DNA from: Sphingomonas sp. QA11
GTDB taxonomy: Bacteria > Pseudomonadota > Alphaproteobacteria > Sphingomonadales > Sphingomonadaceae
Length of the DNA: 64,000 bases
Assembly: GCF_028473665.1 (NCBI RefSeq)
Contig: NZ_CP098774.1
Coordinates: 620,001 to 684,000, forward strand
Direction: 5' to 3'
The notes under the pieces were generated by a model. That model made no database searches. It saw only the letters and a list, made by a program, of their open reading frames with translations, and was not told where the DNA came from. Of the stretch, positions 44,283 to 55,471 are shown piece by piece; positions within the stretch are counted from its first letter, which is position 1; every line of letters starts with the position of its first letter. Position numbers and translations under genes: made by a program.

Positions 44283-45332
44283 ATGACCGCCTTCTTCGTA
44301 TCCTTCGGCATGCCGTTCGAATGGGCGTGGTTCATCGCCACGATCATCGGCATCCTCGTCATCGCACTGCCGCTGATGCTGGCGGTGGCTATGATCATCT
44401 ATGCCGATCGCAAGATCTGGGCGGCGATGGCGCTCCGCCGTGGTCCCAACGTGGTCGGCCCGTTCGGCCTGTTGCAGAGCTTCGCCGATGGTTTGAAGGT
44501 TTTCCTCCAGGAAACCATCATCCCCACCAGCGCGAACAAGACCCTGTTCCTGCTCGCGCCGATCATCACCTTCACGGTGGCGCTGATCGTCTGGGCGGTC
44601 ATTCCGTTTCAGGCAGGGGTGGTCCTCGCGGACATCAATGTCGGTCTGCTCTATGTGCTCGCGGCCTCATCGCTCGGCGTTTACGGCATCATCCTGGCCG
44701 GCTGGTCGTCCAACTCGAAATACCCCTTCTACTCGGCGATCCGTGCCGCGGCGCAGATGGTCTCGTACGAAGTCGCGATCGGCTTCGTGCTGATCTCGGT
44801 CGTGCTGTGGGCCGGCAGCTTCAACCTGTCGGAGATCGTCAACAAGCAGCAGGGGCTGTACGGTTTCATCAACGGCTTCGCGTTCAATCCGCTGCTGTTC
44901 CCGATGGCGATCGTGTTCTTCATCTCGTCGCTGGCCGAGACTCAGCGCGCGCCGTTCGACCTGACCGAGGCAGAAAGCGAACTCGTCGCCGGCTATCAGA
45001 CCGAATATAGCTCGATGAGCTTCGCGCTGTTCTGGCTTGGCGAATACGCCAACGTCATCCTGATGTGCGCGCTCAACGCCACGCTCTTCTGGGGCGGCTG
45101 GCTGCCCCCGCTCGACTGGGCGCCGCTCTATTACGTGCCCGGCATCATCTGGTTGTTCGCCAAGATGCTGTTTTTCTTCTTCGTGTTCAGCTGGGTGAAG
45201 GCAACCGTCCCGCGCTACCGCTACGACCAGCTGATGCGACTTGGCTGGAAGATATTCCTCCCGCTGTCGTTGTTCTGGGTATTCCTGGTGTCGGGCTTCC
45301 TGATGCTGACGCGTTTTGGAGTTTCGTCATGA
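44283..45332 (+). CDS. nuoH: NADH-quinone oxidoreductase subunit H
   Basis: 349 residues, about eight membrane helices. Conserved [37 protein letters not shown], the AAQMVSYEV and [32 protein letters not shown] loops that line the quinone channel. Membrane-arm subunit at the junction with the peripheral arm. Follows the palindromic element by 12 bases; overlaps nuoI by ATGA. Confidence 0.97.
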   Translation: MTAFFVSFGMPFEWAWFIATIIGILVIALPLMLAVAMIIYADRKIWAAMALRRGPNVVGPFGLLQSFADGLKVFLQETIIPTSANKTLFLLAPIITFTVALIVWAVIPFQAGVVLADINVGLLYVLAASSLGVYGIILAGWSSNSKYPFYSAIRAAAQMVSYEVAIGFVLISVVLWAGSFNLSEIVNKQQGLYGFINGFAFNPLLFPMAIVFFISSLAETQRAPFDLTEAESELVAGYQTEYSSMSFALFWLGEYANVILMCALNATLFWGGWLPPLDWAPLYYVPGIIWLFAKMLFFFFVFSWVKATVPRYRYDQLMRLGWKIFLPLSLFWVFLVSGFLMLTRFGVSS

Positions 45333-45814
45333 ACGTCGGCCAGATCATCAAATCCTACACGCTGTGGGAATTCGTGAAGGCGCATGCGCTGACGCTTCGC
45401 TATTTCTTCAAGGCGAAGGCGACGATCAACTATCCGTTCGAGAAGAACCCGATCTCCCCGCGCTTCCGCGGCGAACATGCGCTGCGCCGCTATCCCAATG
45501 GCGAGGAACGCTGCATCGCGTGCAAGCTGTGCGAGGCGGTGTGCCCGGCCCAGGCGATCACGATCGAAGCTGAGCCGCGCGAGGACGGCAGCCGCCGCAC
45601 CACGCGCTACGACATCGACATGACCAAGTGCATCTATTGCGGGCTGTGCCAGGAAGCCTGCCCGGTTGATGCCGTGGTCGAGGGGCCGAATTTCGAATTC
45701 GCCACCGAAACCCGCGAGGAGCTGATCTACGACAAGGCAAAGCTGCTCGATAATGGCGATCGCTGGGAACGTGCGATCGCCGCGAACCTTGCCGCCGATG
45801 CACCGTACCGTTAA
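45329..45814 (+). CDS. nuoI: NADH-quinone oxidoreductase subunit I
   Basis: 161 residues from ATG 45329, overlapping the nuoH stop. Two [4Fe-4S] motifs: [16 protein letters not shown] and [16 protein letters not shown], preceded by the conserved [22 protein letters not shown]. Carries clusters N6a and N6b toward NuoB. The N-terminus forms an amphipathic helix against the membrane. Confidence 0.97.
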   Translation: MNVGQIIKSYTLWEFVKAHALTLRYFFKAKATINYPFEKNPISPRFRGEHALRRYPNGEERCIACKLCEAVCPAQAITIEAEPREDGSRRTTRYDIDMTKCIYCGLCQEACPVDAVVEGPNFEFATETREELIYDKAKLLDNGDRWERAIAANLAADAPYR

Positions 45815-45847
45815 GCGCCAGCCGAATCCGAGGGGCCTCCTGATTCC

Positions 45848-46459
45848 GTGATCCAGACACTCGCCTTTTATTTGTTCGCCGCGATGGTGCTGCTGTCGGC
45901 AGCGCTGACCATCTCCGCGCGCAATCCGGTCCATGCCGTGCTGTGGCTGATCCTCGCCTTCTTCAACGCGGCGGGGCTGATGGTGATCGTCGGCGCCGAG
46001 TTCATCGCGATGCTGCTGGTCATCGTCTATGTCGGTGCGGTCGCGGTGCTGTTCCTGTTCGTCGTGATGATGCTCAACATCGATTTCGCCGAACTGCGCA
46101 GCGGCTTCGCCCGTTATCTGCCGATCGGGCTGGTGCTGGCGGTCGGGCTGGCGGCGGAGATCGTCGTCGGCATCGGCGCCTATGGCGCCGGCGCGATCGA
46201 ACTGAGCCGCCGGGCGGCACCGATTGCTGCCGACGTGCCCAACATCCAGGCGATCGGCAACCTGCTCTACACGCGCTACCTGTTCGTGTTCGAGGGGGCC
46301 GGCCTCGTCCTTCTCGTCGCCATGATCGGCGCGATCGTGCTGACTCATCGTGAACGTGGCGGCACCCGTCCGCAGAATATCAATCGCCAGGTCTCGCGCC
46401 GTCCGCAGGATGCGACGCGCAACACCCAGCCCGGCGTCGGCAAGGGGATCGAGCTGTGA
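45848..46459 (+). CDS. nuoJ: NADH-quinone oxidoreductase subunit J
   Basis: 203 residues from GTG 45848. Five membrane helices; the conserved [51 protein letters not shown] block identifies it, including the helix with the pi-bulge. A polar C-terminal tail ([14 protein letters not shown]) follows. Membrane arm. Overlaps nuoK. Confidence 0.95.
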   Translation: MIQTLAFYLFAAMVLLSAALTISARNPVHAVLWLILAFFNAAGLMVIVGAEFIAMLLVIVYVGAVAVLFLFVVMMLNIDFAELRSGFARYLPIGLVLAVGLAAEIVVGIGAYGAGAIELSRRAAPIAADVPNIQAIGNLLYTRYLFVFEGAGLVLLVAMIGAIVLTHRERGGTRPQNINRQVSRRPQDATRNTQPGVGKGIEL

Positions 46460-46761
46460 TCGGCCTGACGCATTATCTCGTCGTCGCTGCGATCCTGTTC
46501 GCGCTGGGCGTGCTCGGCATCGTCATCAACCGCAAGAATTTGATCGTCATGCTCATGGCGATCGAACTGATCCTGCTCGCGGTGAACCTGAACCTCGTCG
46601 CCTTCTCCGCCTATCTCCACGATCTGGTCGGGCAGGTGTTCGCGATGTTCGTGCTGACCGTCGCCGCCGGCGAGGCCGCGATCGGGCTCGCCATTCTCGT
46701 TATCTATTTCCGCGGACGCGGCACGATCTCGGTCGACGACGTCAACCGGATGAAGGGGTAA
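46456..46761 (+). CDS. nuoK: NADH-quinone oxidoreductase subunit K
   Basis: 101 residues from GTG 46456, overlapping the nuoJ stop. Three membrane helices with the buried Glu residues of the proton path in [18 protein letters not shown] and [13 protein letters not shown]. Antiporter-like MrpC homologue. Followed by nuoL after 4 bases. Confidence 0.96.
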   Translation: MIGLTHYLVVAAILFALGVLGIVINRKNLIVMLMAIELILLAVNLNLVAFSAYLHDLVGQVFAMFVLTVAAGEAAIGLAILVIYFRGRGTISVDDVNRMKG

Positions 46762-46765
46762 TTCG

Positions 46766-48832
46766 TTGATCCTCCTCATCGTCTTCCTGCCGCTCCTCGC
46801 GGCCATCGTCGCAGGCCTTGGCAACCGGGCACTCGGCAACACCGTCGCCAAGGTGCTCACCACCGGCGCGCTGTTCGTGTCGTGCGTGCTCAGCTGGCTG
46901 GTCTTCATCCCTTATCTTGGCGGTGCCGAACCCAGCATCACGCATGTGCTGAACTTCATCCACTCGGGTGACCTCGACGTTGCCTGGGCGCTCCGCGTCG
47001 ATGCGTTGACGGCGGTCATGCTGGTGGTGATCACCTCGGTGTCAGCGCTCGTCCACCTGTATAGCTGGGGCTATATGGCGGAGGATCCGGATCAGCCGCG
47101 CTTCTTCGCCTATCTGTCGCTGTTCACCTTCGCGATGCTGATGCTGGTGACCGCGAACAACCTGGTCCAGATGTTCTTCGGCTGGGAAGGCGTCGGTCTC
47201 GCCTCCTATCTGCTGATCGGTTTCTGGTTCAAGAAACCCAGCGCCAATGCCGCCGCGATCAAGGCATTCGTCGTCAACCGCGTCGGCGACCTTGGTTTCA
47301 TGCTCGGCATCTTCGGCACCTTCCTGGTGTTCGGTACCGTCTCGATCCCCGACATCCTCGCCGCCGCGCCCGGCATGGCCGGTTCGACCATCGGCTTCCT
47401 CGGCCAGCGCTTCGACACGATGACGGTGTTGTGCCTGCTGCTCTTCGTCGGCGCGATGGGCAAGTCGGCGCAGCTCGGCCTGCACACCTGGTTGCCGGAC
47501 GCGATGGAAGGCCCGACTCCGGTGTCGGCGCTGATCCACGCCGCGACGATGGTCACCGCCGGCGTGTTCATGGTCTGCCGCCTGTCGCCGATGTTCGAGA
47601 CGAGTCCGTTTGCGCTCAACGTCGTGATGACGATCGGCGCCGCGACCTGCTTCTTCGCCGCGACCGTTGGTCTGGTGCAAACCGACATCAAGCGGGTCAT
47701 CGCTTATTCGACCTGCTCGCAGCTCGGTTACATGTTCTTCGCCGCCGGCGTCGGCGCGTACAATGTGGCGATGTTCCACCTGTTCACGCACGCCTTCTTC
47801 AAGGCGCTGCTGTTCCTTGGTGCCGGCTCGGTGATCCATGCGATGCACCATGAACAGGACATGCGCTATTATGGCGGCCTGCGGAAACACATCCCGATCA
47901 CCTTCTGGGGCATGATGGCGGGCACGCTCGCGATTACCGGCGTCGGTATCCCCGCCGTGTTCGGCAACCCGCTCGCGATCGGTTTCGCCGGCTTCCATTC
48001 GAAGGACGCGATCATTGAGGCCGCCTGGGCGGCCGGGCAGGGCGGCGCGTCGATTGTCGGCATGATCGTCGCACTGCTGACCAGCTTCTATTCGTGGCGC
48101 CTGATGTTCCTGACCTTCTGGGGCAAGCCGCGCTGGATCCAGTCGGAGCATATCCAGCATGCGGTGCATGACGCGCATGGTCATGACGATCACGGCCATG
48201 ATCACGCGCACGCCCATGACGCTCATCACGACGATCATGGTCACGCCCATGGTCATGGCGACGGCACCGGCGGCTATCATCCGCATGAAAGCCCGCTGCC
48301 GATTCTGGTGCCGCTGATCGTGCTGTCGATCGGTGCAGTCGCCGCTGGCTTCGTCTTCCATGGTTATTTCATCGAGCCGACCGCGGGCGAGGAATATTGG
48401 AGGGGCAGCGTCGCCTTTAGCGAGCATCTGATGCACGAAATGCACAACGTACCACTGGGCGTGAAGCTATCCGCGACCATCGCGATGCTGCTCGGGCTAT
48501 GGGGCGCCTGGATGGCCTATATCCGCAACCCGGGTTTCCCGGCGAAGCTCGCGGGGCAGTTCAGCCTGCTCTACGATTTCCTGCTCAACAAATGGTATTT
48601 CGACGAGCTCTATAACATCCTGTTCGTCCGCCCCGCTTTCGCCCTCGGTCGCCTCTTCTGGCATCGTGGCGACGAGAAGACGATCGACCGCTTCGGTCCC
48701 AACGGTTCGGCCTGGGTCGTCGCGTTCGGCTCGCGGGTCGCCGGCAGGATCCAGACCGGATATGTGTACACCTATGCCTTCGTCATGCTGATCGGCCTGA
48801 CTGCCGCCGTTACCTGGGCGATCACACGATGA
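46766..48832 (+). CDS. nuoL: NADH-quinone oxidoreductase subunit L with His-rich insert
   Basis: 688 residues from TTG 46766. Antiporter-like proton-pumping subunit with conserved [48 protein letters not shown] and the lateral helix at the C-terminus. Between about residues 460 and 510 (48145-48290) a loop has 18 histidines with Asp and Gly ([20 protein letters not shown] and further), which is not in E. coli NuoL and may bind metal ions. Overlaps nuoM by ATGA. Confidence 0.96.
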   Translation: MILLIVFLPLLAAIVAGLGNRALGNTVAKVLTTGALFVSCVLSWLVFIPYLGGAEPSITHVLNFIHSGDLDVAWALRVDALTAVMLVVITSVSALVHLYSWGYMAEDPDQPRFFAYLSLFTFAMLMLVTANNLVQMFFGWEGVGLASYLLIGFWFKKPSANAAAIKAFVVNRVGDLGFMLGIFGTFLVFGTVSIPDILAAAPGMAGSTIGFLGQRFDTMTVLCLLLFVGAMGKSAQLGLHTWLPDAMEGPTPVSALIHAATMVTAGVFMVCRLSPMFETSPFALNVVMTIGAATCFFAATVGLVQTDIKRVIAYSTCSQLGYMFFAAGVGAYNVAMFHLFTHAFFKALLFLGAGSVIHAMHHEQDMRYYGGLRKHIPITFWGMMAGTLAITGVGIPAVFGNPLAIGFAGFHSKDAIIEAAWAAGQGGASIVGMIVALLTSFYSWRLMFLTFWGKPRWIQSEHIQHAVHDAHGHDDHGHDHAHAHDAHHDDHGHAHGHGDGTGGYHPHESPLPILVPLIVLSIGAVAAGFVFHGYFIEPTAGEEYWRGSVAFSEHLMHEMHNVPLGVKLSATIAMLLGLWGAWMAYIRNPGFPAKLAGQFSLLYDFLLNKWYFDELYNILFVRPAFALGRLFWHRGDEKTIDRFGPNGSAWVVAFGSRVAGRIQTGYVYTYAFVMLIGLTAAVTWAITR

Positions 48833-50385
48833 GCGGTTTCCCCATCCTTTCCGTGATGCTCGCGATCCCCGCGATCGCAGCCGTCGCGTGCCTGTTCGTC
48901 AGCGCGAATACCGCGCGCTGGGTCGCGCTGATCGCGACCCTGGTCGATCTGGTGCTCGGCATCGGCCTCTGGGCGCAGTTCGATATCGGCGGGCCGCAAT
49001 GGCAGTTCGTCGAGGCGCACGAGAACCTGTTCGGCCCGATCGGCTGGAAGCTCGGCATCGACGGCTTCGCGCTGATGCTGATCATGCTCAGCGTGTTCCT
49101 CATGCCGATCTGCATCGGCGCGAGCTGGGTCGCGATCGAGAAGCGCGTCCAGGAATATATGTGCGCGTTCCTCGTCACCGAATTGCTGATGATCGGCACC
49201 TTCGCGGCGCAGGACCTGTTCCTGTTCTACATCTTCTTCGAAGCCGGCCTGATCCCGATGTACCTGATCATCGGCATCTGGGGCGGGGCGAACCGGATCT
49301 ACGCGTCCTACAAATTCTTCCTCTACACGCTGCTCGGCTCGGTGCTGATGTTCATCGCGATGTTGTGGATGGTGCAGTTCGCCGGCACCGCCGACATCCC
49401 GACCCTGCTCAACACCGATTTCCCGCTTCACGCGCAGACCTGGCTATGGCTTGCCTTCTTCGCGTCCTTCGCCGTGAAGATGCCGATGTGGCCGGTCCAC
49501 ACCTGGTTGCCCGACGCGCACGTTCAGGCACCGACCGCCGGTTCGGTCATCCTGGCGGGTGTGCTCTTGAAGCTTGGCGGTTATGGCTTCCTGCGCTTCT
49601 CGCTGCCCATGTTCCCGGAGGCTTCGGCCGAGTTCGTCTGGCTGGTGTTCGGCCTGTCGGCGGTGGCGGTGATCTATACCTCGCTTGTCGCGCTGGTGCA
49701 GTCCGACATGAAGAAACTGATCGCCTATTCCTCGGTCGCGCATATGGCGATCGTGACGATCGGCCTGTTCGCCTTCAACCGCCAGGGCATCGAAGGCGCG
49801 ATGATCGTCATGCTCAGCCATGGCCTGGTCTCGGGCGCGCTGTTCCTGTGCGTCGGGGTCATCTACGACCGGCTGCACACCCGTGAGATCGACCGCTACG
49901 GTGGCCTTGCGATCAACATGCCGAAATACGCGCTGTTCTTCATGCTGTTCACCATGGCATCGGTCGGCCTGCCTGGTACCAGTGGTTTCGTCGGCGAGTT
50001 CCTGTCGCTGGCCGGTACGTACAAGGTGTCGACGACCATCACCCTGTTGTGCACCACGGGGATCATCCTCGGCGCCGCCTATATGCTTTACCTCTACCGC
50101 CGCGTCGTGTTCGGCGATCTGACCAAGGATGACGTGCGCGCAATGCCCGATCTCTCCCTCCGCGAAATCGCGCTGCTCGCCCCGATTGCGGCAGTGGTGC
50201 TGTGGATGGGTGTCTATCCGGAGAGCTTCCTCGCTCCGATGCGCGGTGATGTCGCTACGCTGGAGGCGCGCATCGCGCGCGCCGCGCCCGCCGGCGATTC
50301 CCTGCCGACGGCAGGCAAGCCCGTCGCACCTGCTGCCCATCACGGGGCCGCTGCACCGGAAGCGCATCATGGGGGGGCACACTGA
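48829..50385 (+). CDS. nuoM: NADH-quinone oxidoreductase subunit M
   Basis: 518 residues, about 14 membrane helices. Conserved [51 protein letters not shown] and [12 protein letters not shown]. Proton-pumping antiporter-like subunit. The C-terminal tail is extended and ends in Ala/Pro with histidines ([17 protein letters not shown]), an echo of the His-rich insert in NuoL. The last base is shared with the nuoN start. Confidence 0.96.
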   Translation: MSGFPILSVMLAIPAIAAVACLFVSANTARWVALIATLVDLVLGIGLWAQFDIGGPQWQFVEAHENLFGPIGWKLGIDGFALMLIMLSVFLMPICIGASWVAIEKRVQEYMCAFLVTELLMIGTFAAQDLFLFYIFFEAGLIPMYLIIGIWGGANRIYASYKFFLYTLLGSVLMFIAMLWMVQFAGTADIPTLLNTDFPLHAQTWLWLAFFASFAVKMPMWPVHTWLPDAHVQAPTAGSVILAGVLLKLGGYGFLRFSLPMFPEASAEFVWLVFGLSAVAVIYTSLVALVQSDMKKLIAYSSVAHMAIVTIGLFAFNRQGIEGAMIVMLSHGLVSGALFLCVGVIYDRLHTREIDRYGGLAINMPKYALFFMLFTMASVGLPGTSGFVGEFLSLAGTYKVSTTITLLCTTGIILGAAYMLYLYRRVVFGDLTKDDVRAMPDLSLREIALLAPIAAVVLWMGVYPESFLAPMRGDVATLEARIARAAPAGDSLPTAGKPVAPAAHHGAAAPEAHHGGAH

Positions 50386-51824
50386 TGAACTCCTCGCTGC
50401 TCATGGTGCTACCGGAACTGGTGCTGACCGCCGGCGCGCTGATCCTGATGCTGGCCGCCGCCTGGGGCGGGCAGGGTTCGACCAGGTCCATTTCCTGGAC
50501 GTCCGTCGCCGTGCTGCTCGGTGCCGCCATAGCGCTCTGCGGCCCGGCTTCGTCGGGCGGGGATGCCTTTGACGGTCTCTATCGCGCCGATGCCTTCGCC
50601 GCCTTCGCCAAGGTGTTGATCTATATCGCCGCCGCCGTGGCGATCGTCATCGCGCCTCGCTTCTTCCAGCAGAGTTCGGGCGATGATCTGCGTCCCGAAT
50701 ATCCCGTCCTGATCCTGCTTTCGGCGATCGGCATGGGCATGATGGTGTCGGCCGGCGACCTGCTGACCCTTTATGTCGGTCTCGAACTGCAGAGCCTTGC
50801 CGCCTATGTGCTGGCGAGCTTCATGCGTCGCGACACGCGCTCGGCCGAGGCCGGCCTCAAATATTTCGTGCTGGGTGCACTGGCGAGCGGCATCCTGCTC
50901 TACGGCATCAGCCTGGTTTATGGTTTCAGTGGCACGACACTCTTCTCGCTTATCTCCGACGCTTATGAGGCAGGGCATTCGATTGGTCTGACCTTCGGCC
51001 TGGTGTTCGTCTTCGCCGGTCTCGCTTTCAAGATCAGCGCGGTGCCGTTCCACATGTGGACGCCCGACGTGTACGAAGGCGCGCCGACCCCGGTGACGAC
51101 CTTCTTCGCTTCTGCCCCCAAGGTAGCGGCGATGGCGCTCGCGGTGCGCGTCGCGGTCGAGGCGATGGGCCCGGCGACCGATCAATGGCGCCAGATCGTG
51201 ATCTTCGCATCGCTTGCCTCGATCATCTTCGGGGCGGTCGCGGCGATCGGCCAGAGCAACATCAAGCGCCTGCTCGCGTACAGCTCGATCAACAATGTCG
51301 GCTTCGCGCTGGTCGGTCTCGCGGCCGGCACGGCTGAGGGTGTATCGTCGGTGCTGGTCTATCTGACCATCTATGTTGCGATGACGCTGGGCAGCTTCCT
51401 GGTCGTCCTCCAGATGCGCGGCGAGGACGGCCAGCCGGTCGAGAGTATCGCCAGCCTGTCGGGCATGTCGAAGACGCGTCCGGCCCTGGCCCTGGCCTTG
51501 GGGCTGTTCATGTTCAGCCTCGCGGGCATTCCGCCGCTGTTCGGCTTCTATGCCAAGTTCGCGGTGTTCCAGGCGGCTGTCGGCGCGGGGCTCTTCCCGC
51601 TCGCGGTGGTCGGTATCGCCGCGTCGGTGATCGGTGCCTATTATTATCTGCGCGTGGTCAAGACGATGTATTTCGACGATCCCGCGCCAGCCTTCGCGCC
51701 GGCCGGCAGCCGGGTCGAGGGTGGCCTGATCTTCCTCACCGCGGCGTTCATTTCGCCCCTCGGCTACCTTGCCATTCCGTGCCTCGGCGCATGGAGCATG
51801 GCCGCCGCCAAGGCGCTGTTCTGA
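50385..51824 (+). CDS. nuoN: NADH-quinone oxidoreductase subunit N
   Basis: 479 residues, about 14 membrane helices. Conserved LELQSLAAYVLASFMRRD, AEAGLKYFVLGALASGILLYG, FKISAVPFHMWTPDVYEGAPTPVTTFFASAPKVAA and NIKRLLAYSSINNVGF. Third antiporter-like subunit, next to NuoK. Its 3' end overlaps the upstream start options of birA. Confidence 0.96.
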   Translation: MNSSLLMVLPELVLTAGALILMLAAAWGGQGSTRSISWTSVAVLLGAAIALCGPASSGGDAFDGLYRADAFAAFAKVLIYIAAAVAIVIAPRFFQQSSGDDLRPEYPVLILLSAIGMGMMVSAGDLLTLYVGLELQSLAAYVLASFMRRDTRSAEAGLKYFVLGALASGILLYGISLVYGFSGTTLFSLISDAYEAGHSIGLTFGLVFVFAGLAFKISAVPFHMWTPDVYEGAPTPVTTFFASAPKVAAMALAVRVAVEAMGPATDQWRQIVIFASLASIIFGAVAAIGQSNIKRLLAYSSINNVGFALVGLAAGTAEGVSSVLVYLTIYVAMTLGSFLVVLQMRGEDGQPVESIASLSGMSKTRPALALALGLFMFSLAGIPPLFGFYAKFAVFQAAVGAGLFPLAVVGIAASVIGAYYYLRVVKTMYFDDPAPAFAPAGSRVEGGLIFLTAAFISPLGYLAIPCLGAWSMAAAKALF

Positions 51825-52567
51825 CGCATACGATCCGTACCGTCGAGGAGACGGGGTCTACCAACGCCGACATGCTGATGCTTGCCGGCGGCGGGGCAGG
51901 CGAGGGCTTGTGGCTCCGCGCCCAGCGGCAGACCGGCGGACGGGGGCGGCAGGGCAGGGCCTGGTCGTCGCCCGAGGGAAACCTCTACGCATCGACACTG
52001 GTTCGAATCCGGCCTGGGGACCCGCAGGCGGCCACACTCGCCCTCGTGGCGGCGGTGGCGCTGGAAGAGGTGGTGCGGGCCTACCTGCCTTCCTCGTCTC
52101 CCCATCTTCGCGACGAAATTGCGGGGAGCAGCGGTCTCACTATCAAATGGCCCAACGACCTGTTGCTCGACGGTGCGAAGCTCTCCGGTATCCTCCTGGA
52201 GCGTACGGGAGACGCGGTGGTCATCGGCATGGGCGTCAATCTCGCGCACTATCCGACCGATCTCGAACGCCTCGTCACCAGCCTGGCCGCGCATGGAGCC
52301 GCGCCCAATCCGGCCGATTTTCTCGAAACTCTCGCCGACGCCTTCGAACGCTGGCTCGGCATCTGGCGCGTTGAAGGTCTCGCCCCGGTCCGTGCCCGGT
52401 GGCTCGAACGCGCACATCCACCCGGGACAGCGCTCACCGCCCGCCTGCCCGATGGCAGCGCCCTGGATGGTCTATTCCAGGGGCTGGATGGTGAAGGTGC
52501 GCTCATCCTGCGCTTGGCGGACGGATCGAGCCGTGTCATTCACGCCGCCGACATCTTCCTGATCTGA
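51791..52567 (+). CDS. birA: Biotin-[acetyl-CoA-carboxylase] ligase, monofunctional
   Basis: Up to 258 residues. It has the BirA catalytic domain: [12 protein letters not shown], the biotinyl-AMP loop [42 protein letters not shown] and the C-terminal SH3-like beta domain. There is no N-terminal HTH, so it only ligates biotin to carrier proteins and is not a repressor. The start is unclear: ATG 51791 lies inside nuoN, while CTG 51821 overlaps the nuoN TGA (CTGA), has AAGGCG upstream and fits the family N-terminus better. Confidence 0.9.
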   Translation: MEHGRRQGAVLTHTIRTVEETGSTNADMLMLAGGGAGEGLWLRAQRQTGGRGRQGRAWSSPEGNLYASTLVRIRPGDPQAATLALVAAVALEEVVRAYLPSSSPHLRDEIAGSSGLTIKWPNDLLLDGAKLSGILLERTGDAVVIGMGVNLAHYPTDLERLVTSLAAHGAAPNPADFLETLADAFERWLGIWRVEGLAPVRARWLERAHPPGTALTARLPDGSALDGLFQGLDGEGALILRLADGSSRVIHAADIFLI

Positions 52568-52590
52568 TAACGGAAGGGATAGGGGTTCGC

Positions 52591-53373
52591 ATGCTGCTCG
52601 CAATCGATGCCGGCAATACCAACGTGGTCTTCGCGCTCGTCGACGGCGGCACGATCAAGGCGCGGTGGCGCATTGCGACCGATCCGCGCCGAACCGCCGA
52701 CGAATATGCCGTCTGGCTCAGCCAGCTCCTGACGCTCGAAGGCTATGACCGCGGCGCGGTCACCGGCGTGATCATCGCGACGGTCGTCCCGCGCGCACTC
52801 CACAATCTTCAGACGCTCGCGCGCAAGTATTTCGGTGGCGAGCCGCTGGTCGCCGGCCAGCCGCCGGTCGAATGGGGGATGCAACTCGACGTGGAAGAGC
52901 CCCACGCGGTCGGTGCGGATCGCGCGGTCAACATGATCGCCGCGCACGCCCTCCACGCCGGCGACCTGATCACGATCGATTTCGGCACTGCCACCACTTT
53001 TGATTTCTCCGACTTCAACGGTGCCTACAAGGGCGGCATCATCGCGCCCGGCATCAACCTGTCGCTCGACGCTCTCGTCACCGCCGCGGCCAAGCTGCCG
53101 CGCATCGCGATCGAGGCGCCCGCCAATACCAGCGTCATCGGCCGTGACACGGTCAGCCAGATGCATATCGGCATCTATTGGGGCTATATCGCGATGATCG
53201 AGGGGCTTGTGGCTCGCATCAAGGCCGAGGTCGGTCGTCCCGTGAAGGTGATCGCGACTGGCGGCCTCGCCACGCTTTTCGAGAAGCAGACCGATGTTTT
53301 TGACGTGATCGAGCCCGACCTGACCATTCAGGGGCTGGCGATGTTGTGGGATCGCGCCCATATAAGCACCTGA
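52591..53373 (+). CDS. coaX: Type III pantothenate kinase
   Basis: 260 residues. Acetate-kinase-like fold with phosphate loop [17 protein letters not shown], the pantothenate site [16 protein letters not shown] region (GADR), [12 protein letters not shown] and [15 protein letters not shown], then [11 protein letters not shown]. Makes 4'-phosphopantothenate with ATP, the first step of CoA synthesis. Follows birA by 23 bases; the nuo-birA-coaX-rnj order is conserved in alphaproteobacteria. Confidence 0.96.
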   Translation: MLLAIDAGNTNVVFALVDGGTIKARWRIATDPRRTADEYAVWLSQLLTLEGYDRGAVTGVIIATVVPRALHNLQTLARKYFGGEPLVAGQPPVEWGMQLDVEEPHAVGADRAVNMIAAHALHAGDLITIDFGTATTFDFSDFNGAYKGGIIAPGINLSLDALVTAAAKLPRIAIEAPANTSVIGRDTVSQMHIGIYWGYIAMIEGLVARIKAEVGRPVKVIATGGLATLFEKQTDVFDVIEPDLTIQGLAMLWDRAHIST

Positions 53374-53380
53374 ACAATCA

Positions 53381-53475
53381 TTCCCGCCAGAGCGGGAACA
53401 TCATTCCTCCCCCCTCACCACGGCGTCGATACGCCGATGACGCATGAGCCGGGAGCCCCCATTTCCGGGGATGAC
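53381..53475. repeat. Palindromic element E at the RNase J start
   Basis: Hairpins TTCCCGC/GCGGGAA (53381-53387 with 53392-53398) and GGCGT/ACGCC (about 53422-53435), plus a looser CCGGGAG...CCGGGG pairing to about 53470. It fills the gap between coaX and the RNase J gene and contributes an in-frame ATG at 53471 that is probably not the real start. Confidence 0.55.
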
Positions 53476-53500
53476 GAACCAAGAAAGAACAGAAACCTAC

Positions 53501-55138
53501 GTGACTCCCAACAAAGAACTCCTTTTCCTTGCGCTTGGCGGCTCGGGCGAGATCGGCATGAACGTCAATCTCTATGGCTGCCACGGCAAGTGGCTGATGG
53601 TCGATTGCGGCATCACCTTTGCTGATCCGCAATATCCCGGGATCGATGTGATCCTGCCCGATCTCGCCTTCATCGAGGAGCAGATCGACAATCTCGTCGG
53701 CATCGTGCTGACTCATGGTCATGAGGACCATATCGGGGCGCTGCCCTACCTCGCCGAGGATCTTGGCGTACCGCTTTACGCGACGCCCTTCACCGCCGGC
53801 CTCATCAGCGGCAAGCTCGAGGAAGAGGGCAATGCCGACCGCGTGCGCCTCAACGTCGTGAAGCCGGGCCAGCGGGTCGATATCGGCCCGTTCGGCGTGA
53901 ATTTCGTGCCGTTGTCGCACTCGATCCCGGAAGCGAACGCGCTGCTGATCGACACGCCCTATGGCCGCGTGTTCCACACCGGCGACTGGAAGCTCGATAC
54001 CGCGCCTGTGCTCGGCAAGCCCGCCACGCCTGAACAGCTCGAAGCGATCGGGGACGAAGGCGTGCTCGCGCTCGTCTGCGATTCGACCAACGTGTTCAAC
54101 CCCGAGCCCTCGGGTTCCGAGGCGGAGGTGCGTGTCGGCCTGGCCGAGGTGATCGCCAAGGCCAGGGGCCGGGTGCTGGTCACGACTTTCGCCTCCAACG
54201 CGGCGCGGCTGCACACTCTCGGCCAGGTCGCCCGTGAGACGGGGCGAAAGCTTTGCGTACAGGGCCGTTCGCTCGATCGCATTATGAAGGTCGCCCGCGC
54301 GACCGGGTATCTCAAGGATTTCCCGGAAACCGTCGAACCCGATGCAGCCATGCGCCTGCCGCGCAACAAGGTCCTGATCGTCGCGACCGGCGGGCAGGGC
54401 GAGGAACGTGCCGCGCTCGGGCGTGTCGCCGCGGGCTCGCACCCGATCAGCCTCGATGCCGGTGACACGGTCGTCTTCTCGTCGAAGCAGATCCCGGGTA
54501 ACGAGGTCGCGATCGGACGGATCCAGAATCAGCTCGCGGCCAGAGGCGTCGAAATGATCACCGAGCGCCAGGCGCATGTCCATGTCTCCGGCCATCCGGG
54601 CCGCCCGGAACTCGCGGCGATGTACCGCTGGATCCGGCCCGAGATACTGATGCCGGTGCATGGCGAGATGCGCCATCTGATGGAGCAGGCACGTTTCGGC
54701 CTGTCCGAAGGCATTCCGCGGGCGCTGGTGCAGACCAATGGTGAGATCGTCCGGCTTGCCCCCGGCGCGCCCGAGAAGCTCGGCCATGCCCATGTCGGCC
54801 GGCTGGTGCTCGATGGCGACGTGATCCTGCCGGGCGACGGCGCGACGATCAACGAGCGTCGCAAGCTGGGCCTGTTCGGCCAGATGTCGGTGGCGGTGGC
54901 GATCGATCGCGGCGGGAAGATGATCGGCACGCCGCAGATCAGGCTGCAGGGCATCCCGGTCGAAGAGGATCGCGATCCCTTCCTCGAAGAGGCGATCGGC
55001 GCCGTCATCGAGGCGACCCGCAAGGGCGGCCGCGACCGTGACAAGCTGCGCGAGGATATCCGCCTTTCCGCCCGTCGCGTGGCGACGCGCTGGACGGGCA
55101 AGAAGCCGATCGTCGACGTATTGCTGGTCGAGGCCTGA
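53501..55138 (+). CDS. rnj: Ribonuclease J
   Basis: 545 residues from GTG 53501, where the family N-terminus (TPNKELLFLALGGSGEIGMNVNLY) begins; ATGs further up lie in a palindromic repeat. Metallo-beta-lactamase motif LTHGHEDHIGALPYL, then GDWKLDTAPV, the beta-CASP domain with SGHPGRPELAAMYRWIRPEILMPVHGE, and a C-terminal domain. Zinc-dependent 5'-3' exonuclease and endonuclease for mRNA and rRNA maturation. Follows coaX; DUF1467 gene follows after 3 bases. Confidence 0.95.
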   Translation: MTPNKELLFLALGGSGEIGMNVNLYGCHGKWLMVDCGITFADPQYPGIDVILPDLAFIEEQIDNLVGIVLTHGHEDHIGALPYLAEDLGVPLYATPFTAGLISGKLEEEGNADRVRLNVVKPGQRVDIGPFGVNFVPLSHSIPEANALLIDTPYGRVFHTGDWKLDTAPVLGKPATPEQLEAIGDEGVLALVCDSTNVFNPEPSGSEAEVRVGLAEVIAKARGRVLVTTFASNAARLHTLGQVARETGRKLCVQGRSLDRIMKVARATGYLKDFPETVEPDAAMRLPRNKVLIVATGGQGEERAALGRVAAGSHPISLDAGDTVVFSSKQIPGNEVAIGRIQNQLAARGVEMITERQAHVHVSGHPGRPELAAMYRWIRPEILMPVHGEMRHLMEQARFGLSEGIPRALVQTNGEIVRLAPGAPEKLGHAHVGRLVLDGDVILPGDGATINERRKLGLFGQMSVAVAIDRGGKMIGTPQIRLQGIPVEEDRDPFLEEAIGAVIEATRKGGRDRDKLREDIRLSARRVATRWTGKKPIVDVLLVEA

Positions 55139-55141
55139 TCC

Positions 55142-55426
55142 ATGCGCTGGCCATCGATGCTCGCGATCTATTTCCTGTTCTGGGCCTTTTCGGTCTTCCT
55201 CGTCCTGCCCTTCGGGGTCAGGACGGCGGATGAAGCGGGAACTGAACGCGTGCCCGGCCAGGCCGAAAGCGCCCCCCACGAATTCCTCGTCGGGCGCACC
55301 GCGCTTCGCGTGACGATCGTCGCGACGATCCTGTTTGGCATCTTCGTGGCCAATTATCATTATGGCTGGGTCACGCCGCAGACGCTGGACTTCTACGGAC
55401 TGTCGAACGAGGCGGCTCAGGACTGA
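55142..55426 (+). CDS. DUF1467 membrane protein
   Basis: 94 residues. Two membrane helices (SMLAIYFLFWAFSVFLVLPFG and ALRVTIVATILFGIFVANYHYG) with the conserved FGVRTADEAGTERVPGQAESAPH loop of DUF1467, an alphaproteobacterial family usually found beside RNase J and proS. Function unknown. Last gene of the long nuo-to-rnj transcription unit; convergent with bacterioferritin. Confidence 0.88.
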   Translation: MRWPSMLAIYFLFWAFSVFLVLPFGVRTADEAGTERVPGQAESAPHEFLVGRTALRVTIVATILFGIFVANYHYGWVTPQTLDFYGLSNEAAQD

Positions 55427-55429
55427 GCG

Positions 55430-55462
55430 CAAAAAAAGCCCCTTCCCGAAAGGAAGGGGCTT
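55430..55462 (-). terminator. Rho-independent terminator of bacterioferritin gene
   Basis: 11-bp stem (55436-55446 with 55452-55462, AAGCCCCTTCC and its complement) with a 5-base loop. On the minus strand the stem is followed by seven Ts. It lies 10 bases after the bfr stop and may also act on the plus-strand transcript. Confidence 0.9.
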
Positions 55463-55471
55463 AGAAATCGC

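Noticed and set aside
48145..48290. Short tandem DNA repeat array in nuoL
   Set aside because: The repetition reflects His codons in a coding loop; units are not exact and the frame is intact.
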